Shown: positions 53,361 to 64,000, numbered from the stretch's first letter. The stretch: DNA of 64,000 nt from Notolepis coatsorum (GCA_963971535.1 OZ020598.1:88426985-88490984); one strand, 5' to 3'. Translations and numbers: made by a program. The notes: generated from the letters alone by a model not told the origin.

Positions 53361-54200
53361 CTCAACACACACTCCTTTCCGCTGCTGGACTCTCTCGTGT
53401 CCCTTGCTCACCCCAGCCTGGCTGTCAGTGTCACCACTACAAATAATAACCTAATCTGAGCACCTGTAGGCAAGCCTGTTCGTCGATAGGAGGCCAAGTA
53501 TCAGGCGATATGACACACAGGACAATCTGACAAAACTGTAACGCATGTGGAGATTGTGGACCGTGTGCCACCGTGAATTCTTACAGTTTCACTATAGTCT
53601 CTCAGCGGGCAATCAACACCCGTGTGTGGAATATCACTCCATGCACACACAACGCTCGTGGATCTGGTCAGTCTTCAGTGGCATAGGAACAGACCAAAGA
53701 AATACCCTGCACTCACTGTAAAATGAATATGCCTAGGTAATCTGATTAGGGACAGGACAGGAGTAGGACCTCTCTCGAAGGCATCCTTGCCCAGGTTGGT
53801 CGAAATGGATTCGTCTCTTTAACCCCTTGGTCTTACAATATGGTTTTGATTGCTGCTATGCTGCTATAGGCACAATCCAATCAAGCTAGCTAGCAGAACA
53901 AATCACTGTGGTTATGATTAATATAGGACCAAATGTTAATCAATTTAGAGGTTAGAAATGTTTTTGGAAAAGTTGGGAGCAGGCTTTAGTTTGCCTGCAA
54001 AGAGAGAGCAGAATAATCCTACCTTGAAAGTTGATGCTTGCCTGTGTATAATGTGCAGCCATGTCATATGGGATTCCTGAGCTCAGGCCCCAAGTAACAT
54101 ACAACAACCCAAGAATGTTTGTTTGTTGTGTGTGTCACAGACCTAACCTTGAGAGAGATAAATGCGATGATTGCAGTACCCCCCATGGGATGATAGACTT
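53361..54200. other. Unique-looking sequence, no exon recognised
   Basis: There are no repeat family hallmarks. It could be intron of the gene suggested by the promoter-like patch at 54831-54980, but nothing here proves it. Confidence 0.3.
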
Positions 54201-55140
54201 GTTGGCTAGACTGTGCTAGATGCCTCTGCACCCCCAACAAGCCCCACAATGTCACCGCTCACTGCAGTCAAGCGAGAGGGGCGACAACATCCACCCTTTA
54301 AAAAAAATGCATCAACTTTCTCTCTCCTCTCGATGCGATCGAAGCCCCCCCGTGCTGCAGATAGATAGCAGCAGCAGCAACCCCCCCCCCGAACTTTGGA
54401 AGCCCGAGGTGGGTTAATGGTGGACCACGGGGTTTTTTGCAAGAACATTCCAGGCAATGTGAAAGAATTGGTCTGTCGCTTATTACAATAACAGCAGATC
54501 TATGTGTGACAGACAGAGCGGAGGGTCTCCTCCCTCACGGCCAGATGAAACCGCGTGCATCACGGCCAGGCGGAGGAGGACAAAGCCGCTTAGAAGACAC
54601 TTTTCTCCCGGTGTGGAGGAACCGCAGGGCCCCGGCGCCGCCATACACCACCACACATAGGGACATAAAACAACACGTATAGCGTGCAGCAGCCCCCACA
54701 CATACCACCAGGCGAGGAGAGACACGCGTAAAAATGAATCAAGAACAATACAAAATCATGACCGCGAGTCACCGGATGAGACAGATTAACGGCGGATAAT
54801 ATGGACCTTTTAAGTGAACCGAACTAACCTGTTTGGGAACGGAACGGTCCGCTGGATGTCGGCTTGAATCCGAGTTAAAATCCACTATCAGTAAAACAAA
54901 GAGGCGAAAATGTCCGGGCGATGCCGAAGCAGACCGAAACACACACCGCTCTGGCTGGGCGCATGCGCAGTGCCGCCGGCGGAGGGAGGGAGGGGGTGGG
55001 GGTGAACGAGTGCAACACATTGACAACATTGTATCCTCTCTCCAGTCAGATACTGTGGATACTGTGTTTCTGTTTTCAAGAACACAGGCGTGGGGTTTTG
55101 TTTTACCAGCTGAATCAAGGCTGTCAATCAAGTAGGTTTG
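54201..55140 (-). promoter_or_regulatory. CpG-rich promoter-like patch with NRF-1 palindrome; possible 5' UTR exon
   Basis: GCGCATGCGCAGT (54959-54971) is a strong NRF-1-type site in GC-rich sequence (GCCGCCGGCGGAGGG follows). On the minus strand a segment from about 54950 ends at CCAAACAG followed by GTTAGTTC (54830), a good splice donor, with no ATG between. This could be an untranslated first exon of a gene running to lower coordinates. A + strand gene is equally possible; several ORFs of 60-120 residues on both strands look like CpG-island shadows. Confidence 0.35.
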
Positions 55141-55959
55141 TATTGTTTACTCTCATTTGTCAAGTTTGGCCTTTTACAACAAACCGCTGCTATGGCCTGA
55201 CAGTGACTACTATAAATAAACGTTGTGCTTAGGTGTTTGTTTGTTTTTTTGTTTGTTTGTTGAATTGTGATGCTTGACTGCTCAATAACATTTAACACAA
55301 CACAAATTATAATTCCGCTTCCAATCATTTGTGCTAAAAAAAAAAAATTATATATACAGAATACATATAAAAATAGTTGTTAGCATGCTTTTTTTTATAT
55401 TAATTTGCACATTTAAGTGGATTATTTTGTTAAAATAAGTGTTAAATAGCTCTACATTCCGACAGCCATCACTGATAGATATAGAGTGTTTGCTCAGTAA
55501 CATGGGTCTCCCAGTCCCTCTGCTCTGCAGTAAACTGAAAATACATTTTCTGGTATCCCTTCCCACTTTATCCAATCAGGAGAGAGGACTCCACAAAGTG
55601 GGGTGGGTAATGTTCTCTTTTTCCACCTAAACGGTTCACTCAAATGTGTTTCTGACAACATTTTAGGCAAGAAATATAGGATAATGCAATTGCTGGGTAT
55701 ATATAATTGCTTAATTCATATTTGATCTGCAGCACCTAGTTTGACAGGAAGTTAGCCAAAAGGCTGATATCGCTTACAGCACCTTTAAACATGCTTTAAA
55801 AATACACATTTTAGTGTAGATTTGAAAGGATTGTGCCAGTTGTTTTCAACTTAGACAAAATATTTAGCCGTGATGACCAAGCAGCTTGTATGACCAAGCA
55901 GGTATTATAAGACCACACTAGCCACGGCCAAACCATAATTTATGACCGCTACACCCTGC
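55141..55959. other. No gene; fragment of the TTAA MITE interior
   Basis: CATATTTGATCTGCAGCACC and TAGTTTGACAG (55727-55756) match the interior of 40571-41377 (40908-40940). The rest looks unique and AT-rich. Confidence 0.45.
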
Positions 55960-56315
55960 TAGAAAAACCAGCATAGACCAACATAATTTCAATGGTCTAT
56001 GTTGGTTAGTGCTGGTGTGATGCTGGTTTAGCTGGTGGACCATTATAGTCACCCGCATACTAGCACCAAAACATATGCTTGTCTTTGCTGGTATAACCAA
56101 CATGTATTATGCTTGTCTTTGCTGGTATAATCAGCATGTATTATTCTTGTCTTTGCTGATATAACGTAACCAGCATGCATTATGCTGGTCTTTGCTGGTA
56201 TAACCAACATGCATTATGCTGGTCTTTGCTGGTATAACCAACATGTATTATGCTTGTCTTTGCTGATATAACGTAACCAGCATGCATTATGCTGGTCTTT
56301 ACTGGTCATACTGGT
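55960..56315. repeat. CAGCAT/ATGCTGG tandem repeat, MITE-like
   Basis: ACCAGCATAGACCAACATAA and its inverse GGTCTATGTTGGTTAGTGCT open a fold-back. It is followed by about seven 32-42-bp units of TATGCTTGTCTTTGCTGGTA + TAACCAACATGTAT. Confidence 0.8.
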
Positions 56316-56759
56316 CAATCAGATATTGGAAAAACATGTGCGTTGCAGTTACACACAGGAAGTGAAGTGTTACTCGTGAACTTTGTCTGATTTGCACCAA
56401 ACTGCATATGTGTTTCCTCAGTGACGAGGAAAAGGTGTGCAACGTTTTGCGTCATTTGGACACATGGTTCACAAAAATCACATGATAAGAAATGTGAAAT
56501 TTGTGCCTATACCTCAATACCTCACACCAAATCTCCCACCAGTTGACCAAATGGTGGCGCTACAATCAATGTACAACTTTGAAAAATAAAAAACATTACT
56601 CGTACACATTTGTTGACGTGTATGCTCTAAATTGTGGAAACAGCCCTTTATTGTTTGTGTCATCATCACGTGGGTCTGTATGATGGACGATGACAGCCAG
56701 AGTGACACCTGCTCTGTGTGTATATATATATATATATTGCACACCTGCAAATAAAGTCC
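56316..56759. other. No gene; short (TA)n at 56722
   Basis: TATATATATATATAT lies at 56722-56738. Nothing else was recognised. Confidence 0.4.
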
Positions 56760-57108
56760 CTTCCTCCTGTTTTGTTCCAGCTAAGCCGATGCCCCACTGT
56801 GTCAGGAGGGAGAGCCCCCCTTGAACGGCCCTTCTAAGGTGTCTCCCCTCCACATTGCCTGTGGTGCTTTTTTCCTATCGCTAGGTTTTTCGTGAGTGTT
56901 TCCTTACCTTCGCGTGGGATATGTCTGGGAGTGTTGCATTCATTTTTTTTATTTTAGATTTTATTTGAGATTTTATGGTATTTTTGTTTTGTTCTTGACT
57001 TATTGTGATGTTTCTTCTTGACTTGTTTAAATAAGACGTGTCCGGCCCATGGGGACATTAACGTGTGTTGCCGGGCCTTACAAATAAATTTGATTTTATT
57101 TGATTTAG
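56760..57108 (+). mobile_element. LINE 3' end fragment
   Basis: GGCCCATGGGGACATTAACG and CAAATAAATTTGATTTTATT TGATTT form a typical 3' UTR end with a short GATTT-type tail. Confidence 0.5.
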
Positions 57109-57884
57109 TTTGTTCCTCTTGTCACTTATAGTTCTTATTATTGGTCTAGCACTATGATCTAGTTTAGTATACATGCTGGGATCGCTGTTCAATCCTACTC
57201 TGTCAACAACATTCTAATGAGGAATTTCCTCCTGTACAGATTCATGTACACATTCTTGTCCTGCACACAACCATGAACTAAGCTTTTTGCACATATACTA
57301 CTGTATATAGAGAAGCTTCTGGCTATGACTGTGGACGAAAGACGAGTCCTGGGAAACAGCCAAATGGGAGGAATGTGTAGGTATAGCGGTGACATGGTGG
57401 TGATGGGCCTGCTGAGTGGGGGTTAGAGGAGGGTGTTTGAGGATGTTAGAACGCGCTGCTGAGCCACCTGGAGGTGTCATGGGCCAAACTAATCCATGAC
57501 ATCTGTGATAGGGGGTTCCCTGTTCCCACTTGACAACCACTCTCTGCACTGCCCAGCAGCACCCGGGGACATTTGCACCTGACTGGGTCTCTCACAAGCG
57601 TCTGGCACATGGGATGAATGACACCGTATCCTGGGTGTTGGTATACGTGCACACTGCACACAAATGTTTAATTTACTGATGTCAACAGAAATTGCTCAAA
57701 TGTTTTAAATCTTGCAGTTTATCATGGCTGGCTAGATGATATTCTACTTGATGAGAATGTGAGAGGATGCTACCGGTATAGCAGGGAAAGCAGCAGGACA
57801 TGTGATTTTGATACTATTCAGTGGTAGCTAAACAATGTAATAGTCTAACTAACTAACACATCAGATCATCATGAATGGTTGTTG
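57109..57884. other. No feature recognised
   Basis: Unique-looking sequence. Minus-strand ORFs of 66-83 residues show no similarity that I recognise. Confidence 0.4.
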
Positions 57885-58012
57885 AAAAGGAACACGCCAA
57901 CATTCTGGGAAATGCACTTACCGTCTTCTCCAGTCAGACAAGAAGATGGATACCAGGAAGCTATCCGGATGCAAGCTGGCCTAGCATAGCACAAATTATT
58001 GGAAGTGGATAC
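57885..58012. mobile_element. Fold-back MITE left arm
   Basis: AAAGGAACACGCCAACATTC and GGGAAATGCACTTACCGTCT match the left arm at 13545-13600. The right arm is absent. Confidence 0.7.
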
Positions 58013-58362
58013 CATAAATTAACATAATAAACTTTAACATTCTCATATGGGCTTGAATCTCTGAACAGTGATACAGACAGCGGTATTTTCTATTCAGGGT
58101 TTAAACTGGGAGTCACATAGAGCCACGATCTTGCACTGTAAGCCAACATTAAACAGTAACCTGCGTTAACTACCCCTGCTTTTATATATTTGTGCAAAAA
58201 GTGCTTGCACTTCATTTGTCACTATTGTTAATTATCCAATTAACCAAGGCAATGCAGCGCCTTATGCCAATAACGTCTGGTATTAGCCTACCACATGGCA
58301 CAATTTACAAAATGATGTATTATTAGTCAATCATAATGTCTCCACTCAGAATACATTCAATT
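58013..58362. other. No feature recognised
   Basis: AT-rich sequence with no repeat ends. Confidence 0.4.
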
Positions 58363-58530
58363 AAATTCAAACCTTTATTTATTCTCGAAAAAGTACAATT
58401 GAGGTGAGGTCGAAATTGTTTTCTTACAATATAATAATAATAAATAATAACAACTGATCTATAGCACTTTTCAAACACGGACCACAGCCCAAAGTGCCCC
58501 ACCACAGCAAATTACATAAAATGAACATAT
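58363..58530 (-). mobile_element. Retroposon tail (minus strand)
   Basis: ATAATAATAATAAATAATAA with ATCTATAGCACTTTTCAAAC is the reverse complement of a common AAAGTGCT...-type tail. Confidence 0.55.
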
Positions 58531-58719
58531 AGGCATACAATTAGTATACAGTTGACAGAATAAAAACAATGCATAACGTGCAGAGATAAGAATAGATATA
58601 AAAGTAAAAGAAAAAAAAACTTTATTTTATTTGCTCAATCTAAGAAAGCCACTCGAGGACATAAGACAAAAGGGGCACACTGTGTGCATCCACCACGCAA
58701 TAGCAATTGCATTGATTGA

Positions 58720-58870
58720 TTGATTGATTGATTGAAAACTTTATTAACAGATTGCAGAATGGGTACAGTTAAGTACAGTACAGCTCAATACACACACAAT
58801 TGTTAAGGGGATGCAGACCAGAGAAAGACTTTAGTCTTGTTTACATCAGGGTCCCCCATTTTCAATTCAT
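58720..58870 (-). mobile_element. LINE 3' tail
   Basis: (TTGA)n, then AAAACTTTATTAACAGATTG through CCCCCATTTTCAATTCAT, the same tail as at 35229, 35545 and 59718. It lies 0.6 kb upstream of the SLC49A3-like exon. Confidence 0.85.
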
Positions 58871-59341
58871 ATATGACACACACGACATACAGATACAGTA
58901 CTGCTACATATACATTTATGACATACCAGATTTGCAAATACAGTACTGTTTGTGGTACAAAAAGAGTCCAGAAAAGAGTATATACATTTGACATAGAAAC
59001 TGTACATTGGAGGGGGTTGGGTACCGTATAGGTGCAGACCAATATCTTCTTAATTAAAGCAGTGCCATTGATTACAGTCCGCTGCTGCCACCAAACGATG
59101 AACTCGACGGGCACTAAGACTCGGGGGGCTAAACGGGGAGGGGTGATAAGTGTACAGTACACACCAGTTATGTACAGCGATGCGACCCTATCTCCCATTA
59201 TCAGGAGGAGGCGATAAACTGGCCGGGTGACTTTTCCTCGGGGATGACAACACAAGCACAATGTAGTAGCCTATACACACGCCGAGGTTCTAGGTTAGAC
59301 AAGTTAATGAACAGGCTACAAGTACAACCACCGACTCTTCT
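58871..59341. other. Upstream flank of the SLC49A3-like exon
   Basis: ACATTGGAGGGGGTTG at 59006-59021 also occurs in the LINE 3' region (60251-60266), so LINE sequence reaches about 59030. From there to the CCAAT motif the sequence looks unique. Confidence 0.4.
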
Positions 59342-59363
59342 CCAATTTAACCGTTTATATAAA
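59342..59363 (+). promoter_or_regulatory. CCAAT and TATA motifs upstream of the SLC49A3-like exon
   Basis: CCAAT at 59342-59346 and TTTATATAAA at 59354-59363 lie about 100-120 bp before the ATG. They are unusually close together, so only the TATA-like element may matter. A start site near 59390 would give a 5' UTR of about 70 nt. The reading is based on motifs only. Confidence 0.35.
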
Positions 59364-59462
59364 TTGCACAATGCGTCGGTGATTTATGCTATTATTATTA
59401 GTGTATAGAGTAGTCGAAGCATTTCCAAGTGCAGACTGTTGTGACACCACCGGGGGACACCC

Positions 59463-59642
59463 ATGGAGGAACATGACGGGGATATCAACGCAGACGTGCC
59501 GGACGACGTGCCCATTATTCCGCCGTGGACAACAACAACACCCGACAACAAAAACCTGGAGAGACTTCTCGTCTTCAAAGTGTACAAGAGAAGATGGTTC
59601 GTTCTGTTCGTGCTGTGCCTGCTGAATTGTTCCAACTCAATG
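59463..59642 (+). CDS. slc49a3: First coding exon of an SLC49A3 (MFSD7)-like transporter
   Basis: Sixty codons: an acidic, Pro/Thr-rich cytosolic start (residues 1-38), then KVYKRRWFVLFVLCLLNCSN (39-58) at the cytosolic edge and first membrane segment. RRW followed by hydrophobic residues and LLNCSN matches the start of SLC49A3, where RRW and LLNCSN are conserved; FLVCR paralogs have a similar but less exact layout. The exon ends at ATG with GTAAGT directly after (59643), a near-consensus donor. The family are 12-segment major-facilitator proteins; the substrate of SLC49A3 is poorly known. No further exons were found to 64000, so intron 1 is either long and TE-filled or the copy is incomplete. 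ATG context CACCCATGG is acceptable. Confidence 0.72.
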
Positions 59643-59717
59643 GTAAGTTGACTGTAGTAGTAAACTAGTAGTAACTTAGCTCAGCCACATGACTCGACCA
59701 CCAGCCTCATTATGTCA

Positions 59718-59835
59718 GATTGATTGATTGATTGGACATTTTTATTAACAGATTGCAGAATGTGTACAATACACAGTACGGCTCAATAGACCAGAGAAAG
59801 ACTTTCGTCTTGTTTACATCAGGGTCCCCCAGACG
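59718..59835 (-). mobile_element. LINE 3' tail in intron 1
   Basis: GATTGATTGATTGATTGG, then TTTTATTAACAGATTGCAGA and TTTACATCAGGGTCCCCCAG: a slightly shortened copy of the tail at 58720. Confidence 0.82.
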
Positions 59836-60114
59836 GTATCATCATATAGCCTAGCTAATCTGACATTATCAGTCTTTTATTATTGTATGACTGCTATGGT
59901 TTGTTTGTTTGTTTGGATTTATTTAACTTTTTGCCTACAATTAGCAAATGTCCCATACTGACTGATGACTGACTCATTGCCTGACTGACTCCCCAGCGTT
60001 GAAACAGACATGCGTACTACAGCATTCCTGGAACGTGCACGTGACTGAGCCTGGAGCATTCACGTGACCATTGTTGAAATGCAGGCACGAGTGTTGTTGC
60101 CTGCTTCTGCTTGA

Positions 60115-61195
60115 TTGATTGATTGATTGATTGAAAATGTTATTAACAGATCGAGGCGGGGGGGGGGGGGGACTGTACATTGGATTATCGACGAATCCTT
60201 ACTTGGTTCCAAGAAGAGGGTCTCGTGTATTATTGGGTTAGGACATTTACATTGGAGGGGGTTGAGTAAGGACATTTACAGGGACCAGTTTCGAATTGCA
60301 GTCTCCCGTAGGTGCTCCTTGAGAGTGGTTTTAAAAGTGGGTAGCTAGTGATTCACATTCCTTTACAGCTGTGGGTAGGGCGTTCCACATTGATGTGGCA
60401 TAATTGCTAAACGTGTTTAGTCCCTTGTTTGAGCCGAATCTGGGTTTAACATGATTTGTGAAACTCTGTGTTGTGGTCGTGGTATTCACTGACCTTTGGG
60501 AAGTATTTTGACATGTACATGGGTACCTTAGTGGTGTAGTGTATCTTGTAGACCAGGCCCATTGCAAGTTGCTGTACTCTGTCATCTACTCTAAGCCATC
60601 CTAGGTTGTCAAAGTGGGCAGGGGTGAGGTGGGTTCTAGGAGTAAGGTCAAGCAGTAGTCTGACCAGTTTGTTTAGTGATGTTTGTAATTTTGTTTTTAG
60701 CGCCTTTGAGGTGCTTTGGTACCATGAGGTGCAAGCATAGTCGTAGTACCCTTGAATGAGTGCTCCTGCCAGAGTCTTCAGGGTATTCTTGTTTACCAGA
60801 GAGGAGATCCGGTACAAGAATCTAGTTCGTTGGTTGACTTTTTTTTATTACATTGGATGCCATTTTGTCACAGGAAAGATTAGCCTCTAGGATGGAACCT
60901 ATGTAATTTCATCTTTCCACAACGTCCAGATTACCACCCATCGACTTCCACCCGCTGACTCTGCCAATGAGTTAGTATGACGGCCGGCCCAAGCCGGAGG
61001 CAATGCTGACACCCGGATTCGAGACCGGAGTCTCTTGCATTGGTGACGAGCGCAATCTCCGCTGCGCCACCCAGCCGCCTTCGAGCTGAGGGTTTGTTCA
61101 ACCTGTAACTTGTTCTTGTCAGAGACCAGCAGGGCTGAGTCGTCCGCGAACAGGAACAAGTTGCAGTCACAAGCTGACGACATGTCATTTGCATA
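60115..61195 (-). pseudogene. LINE ORF2 relic (reverse transcriptase FADD to C-terminus)
   Basis: On the minus strand, NLFLFADDSALLVSDKNKLQ (about 61100-61165) is the reverse transcriptase catalytic FADD block. Beyond a deletion and a SINE follow RISSLVNKNTLKTLAGALIQ, ACTSWYQSTSKALKTKLQ, THLTPAHFDNLGWLRVDDR (60580-60817) and, in another frame, MWNALPTAVKECES (about 60360-60400). The 3' region ends in a TCAATCAATCAA tail at 60115-60135. It is a CR1/L2-like non-LTR element, 5'-truncated and frameshifted. Its tails litter the window (35229, 35545, 58720, 59718). Confidence 0.8.
60905..61080 (-). mobile_element. SINE (family B), 5' half inside the LINE
   Basis: Minus strand: GGCGGCTGGGTGGCGCAGCG (61061-61080), TCTCGAATCCGGGTGTCAGC at the B box (with a broken core), ending after GGTAATCTGGACGTTGTGG. 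The 3' half is missing and LINE codons are lost at the junction. Confidence 0.82.
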
Positions 61196-61371
61196 AATTA
61201 GGAACTGCTGAGCGCATCAGACCACAGCCAAGCCACACAAACTCCCGAAAACTGCATATTCTATATAATAGCGAACCACATGAACACACAATGCCAACTT
61301 TGCTTGAGGCAAAATAAAGCAATATGTATATCACGTTAACTTATCGCATTGGGGTGGGGGAAAATCGATAC

Positions 61372-61506
61372 TAGGGTTGCACGATACACCGATACTAGAA
61401 ATAAACAGCGATACCCGCTGTTAAAAGCGGTTCAATACTCCATTTTATTAGTATCAATACTTTTAGAAGAATAGCCTGATGCGTATATTCTATGAGTGTG
61501 TGTGAC
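61372..61506. mobile_element. hAT-type left end (TAGGGTTGCACGATACACCG)
   Basis: The left end with subterminal CGATAC strings is present. No right end was found. Confidence 0.5.
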
Positions 61507-62507
61507 GGCCCCGGCACACCAGCCGCAAACTTTCAGCAGGCGGGCTGGCGGGCGACCAGCGCTTCACTTTCGCTCCCATGTTAATGGACGTAGCTGTGCC
61601 CACTGGCCGCAAGCGGGCGTGCGACTCGCGGGGCGGAAGCGATCGTTTTCGCTTCAGTTGGATTCAGAGGCGTGCGCCACGCGCATTTTCACAAATACAC
61701 TCAATATCTGCATTATTACCACACATATAGATGTTGTTCAACCAGCTAATGTGTCTGTATCTTTCCCAATACAAATAAACCATATTACTATACTTTTTCA
61801 GGAGTACAGTCACACTGATCATCATTCTAAAATGAATTCTGACATTCTTTTTTTTTCCCATTTTCAAATTTTTCTCCCATCCCAATTTTGTATATTCAAG
61901 TCTTTCCTCCCCTGTCTTGATCATTGCTAGACTATGCCTCCCACAGGTCGGCTGTAGTGAGGACAGAAGCCTTGCATCACGTGTCCCCTCCGGTACACGA
62001 GGAGGCAGCCTGTCGCATATTTTCACCGCAGCAGCTCGAACTCTCAGTGGCGAGGAGTAACGCGTGGGAGGCTCACGCTGCCCCCGCTACTTCCTGCTTC
62101 AGTCGCACCGGCGTCACCAAACCGACCTGTAGGAGTCGCCGTCCACAACGTCAAATCCCTACCCACCGGCTTTCCCACTCTAACACTTGCCAATTGTGTT
62201 AGTATGAACGACCGGCCAGCCGGTAGCAACGCAGAGAGCTGGGCTCGAACCCAGCGTATCCTGCGTTGGAGGCGAGCGCCTTGCCCACTGCGTCCAATCA
62301 GCCGCCCCGAATTCTAACATTCTAATTAACTATATAATAACTGGTTATACAAAATGGACAATAGAACACTGGAACTGGAAATCCTTCAAATCTTTTCAAA
62401 AACGGGGACTGACTTCGCATATAGACTAGGCATTTATAGCTGTTCCAATGTAAATGTGCCTTCCTCCGTGCACTTTCGCCCACTCTGAAGTCGGACTCGG
62501 TGTGCCA
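61507..62507. mobile_element. Harbinger-like element (GGCCCCGGCACACC) holding a SINE
   Basis: Left end GGCCCCGGCACACCAGC, right end CTCGGTGTGCCAGGCC. The interior is rich in GCGGGC and CGCGC. A clear target duplication could not be read, so the classification is tentative. Confidence 0.45.
61849..62308 (-). mobile_element. SINE (family B), full length
   Basis: TSD GAATTCTGACATTCT (61834-61848) and GAATTCTAACATTCT (62309-62323), 14/15. The minus strand shows the GGGCTCGAACCCAGC-type box (on + at 62242-62256), the shared body, and a tail whose complement is TTTTTTTCCCATTTTC. Confidence 0.9.
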
Positions 62508-62821
62508 GGCCACGCTCACGTTCTCGCACGAAACCCGCGAGTGCCTGAGTGCGCGACTGGTCTGCCTGCGCCAAGTTGTATGCAGTGATGAAAGGTCTTT
62601 CCCAGCAGAACACAAGTGTAACAAGTTACTTAACGTTACACAGGTCGCGCTACGCATGCTTAGCTTGCTAACGTTAGATAGCAGTGTTGATAAGGAGTCG
62701 TCTGCCAACAAAGATGTTGTTTCATTCTGCCTAAAGCCAAGACTCGACAATGCAAGCTTTTCACAATGCAAGCTGGTCAAGTTACAACTAATCCTGGGAG
62801 CGGAGAGGTTTATGAGGGAGG
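62508..62821. other. No feature recognised
   Basis: Plus ORF 62500-62913 runs into the ACTC repeat and shows no recognisable domain. Confidence 0.35.
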
Positions 62822-62890
62822 GGACTCACTCACTCACTCACTCACTCACTCACTCACTCACTCACTCACTCACTCACTCACTCACTCACA
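62822..62890. repeat. (ACTC)n microsatellite
   Basis: About 17 units are followed by a T run. The Ser/Leu/Thr/His tail of the overlapping ORF is an artefact. Confidence 0.97.
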
Positions 62891-62975
62891 CTTTTTTTTT
62901 TTACACGAATTAGGCTAACAATTCTGATTCTTGAACCTATTTTATTCAACAGGAAGAGATTGATTTACATATATA

Positions 62976-63986
62976 CAGGGCTCTACGCTAACTTTCCCCC
63001 CAAAGAGCACACAAATGAAAAAATGTTGGAGCACACAAAGAAATTTAGGAGCACAGAAAGAAATTTAGGAGCACAGTGAGAAATGTTCAAATAACACAGA
63101 GTTTATTAACAAACTATTTATTACATGCATATTATACTGTGCGTTAGGGGTGTAACGATGCGACCTCACAATGATTAAATTCGATTACGATTCTTCAGGC
63201 AACGATTCAATGCATCATGAAATCTCTTCATTTGACCACGATTCGATTCGATACATTTTCTATCAGTTAATTCCCCCCAAAAAAATGTATACACAAATGT
63301 GGCTGGGGGAACTGATTCACATGAATGGACTATAGGTAAATACATTTTATTTAATTTTATTTTATTCCGATTCTAATCGATTCTAACATTTTCAAATTGA
63401 TGCAGTTGAATCGTCACATTAGGATTGATGCATTTCGATGCATCGTTACACCACTACTGTGCGTGTGTGTGCATACTAAGGGACAAAAATCTGTCCAATA
63501 GCACATACCACCAAAATCACACATTGGCCCATGCCTACTAGACGATAGCTGCTTTTGTATGTACATTTAACATTTACATTTAAATGTAATGTAAATGTAT
63601 GTTGTTGTAGTATAGCAGTATAGCTTAGTTAGAGTTAGCAGCTAACATTAGTTAAGGTTTTTAGCATGACGTGGGTATACTATACAGGAATGGTGAGGAT
63701 GCAAAGCATGTTAGACCATTGGACCCATTGCACATAGAAACAGCGTGACTCACGAGATGAGTTGTTACAGAGCTGTCAAACGCAGGGCTGAATAGCTAGA
63801 TGTCATAGCTTCTAAAATTTAAGGTCCGCACTGCTTTGTGTCTAATATGAAATGACAATTGTGCGTTGACACGCCCACTATGCAAAACTATTACTCTCAC
63901 ACTGTGCTCCTAAATGATTTTTCCGAGTTCGCACAAATCTATTTTTGGGGAAAATGTGAGTCAAATGCTCACACTGTAGAGCCCTG
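62976..63986. mobile_element. hAT-type element (CAGGGCTCTACGCTAAC)
   Basis: Right end TGTAGAGCCCTG. ATATACAG follows it (63987-63994) and precedes GGCTCTACGC on the left, so three bases (CAG) appear lost where duplication and terminus overlapped. AGGAGCACA repeats lie at 63028-63075. The interior 63600-63830 is paralogous to 38845-39045. It hosts the hAT at 63145-63456. Confidence 0.82.
63145..63456. mobile_element. Short hAT-type MITE (TAGGGGTGTAACGATGCGAC)
   Basis: Right end TTCGATGCATCGTTACACCACTA; perfect TSD CTGTGCGT at 63137-63144 and 63457-63464. Subtermini consist of GATTCGAT/ATCGATT strings. Confidence 0.93.
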
Positions 63987-64000
63987 ATATACAGTATGAT

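Noticed and set aside
54220-55135. Several overlapping 60-120-residue ORFs on both strands
   Set aside because: Open frames are common in CpG-rich DNA, and none shows a domain or fits with splice signals as coding.

Overview
This window looks like intergenic and intronic DNA of a teleost fish, probably a percomorph. The evidence is the mix of tRNA-derived SINEs (including a DANA/HE1-like V-SINE), two decayed Tc1 elements, LINE 3' ends, and dozens of short hAT-type elements with TIRs of the TAGGG/CAGGG kind and exact 8-bp target-site duplications (TSDs), plus long CA, GA and AAT microsatellites. Nothing bacterial or viral was recognised. Almost all ORFs are repeat shadows.

Only one convincing host coding exon is present: a first exon at 59463-59642 (+) whose residues around the first membrane segment match SLC49A3 (MFSD7). 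It ends in a clean GTAAGT donor and has CCAAT and TATA motifs about 100 bp upstream. A CpG-rich patch near 54831-54980 with an NRF-1-type palindrome and a good minus-strand splice donor may be the promoter and untranslated first exon of a second gene.

Layout. 1-6.7 kb: nested hAT elements and a Tc1 relic (+). 6.9-12.7 kb: a second Tc1 relic (-), a V-SINE holding two abutting hAT insertions, and further SINEs. 13.2-16.9 kb: a MITE-derived minisatellite, then a 2.5-kb hAT containing a Harbinger-like MITE, which itself contains a 74-bp TTAA-flanked mini-element. 17-26 kb: hAT MITEs, a LINE 3' end, TTAA-delimited modular arrays and a SINE-derived 42-bp tandem array. 26-32.4 kb: an element with a 0.24-kb-arm inverted repeat, a hAT with transposase relics, and a 28-bp minisatellite split by a SINE and a hAT. 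33-39 kb: a composite element carrying a LINE piece and a BED-finger relic, then a hAT MITE carrying a host-like exon. 40-50 kb: a TTAA MITE, SINEs, a three-level nest of hATs, and a 32-bp minisatellite split by a hAT. 50-59 kb: SINEs, a 28-bp minisatellite and LINE tails. 59-64 kb: the SLC49A3-like exon, a LINE ORF2 relic, a SINE inside a Harbinger-like element, and nested hATs.

The most notable observations are: (1) a hAT MITE family with two copies here that carries an apparent first exon of ppp1r21 (KLRAQ-type N-terminus), with the splice donor intact in one copy and mutated in the other; (2) a 74-bp TTAA-flanked palindromic element with an empty paralogous site, and three larger arrays built from about 30-bp modules separated by TTAA; (3) MITEs that share interiors but have different terminal repeats; (4) minisatellites that grew out of SINE or MITE segments. 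All of this comes from reading the sequence by eye. No database search was run, so family names are by recognition.
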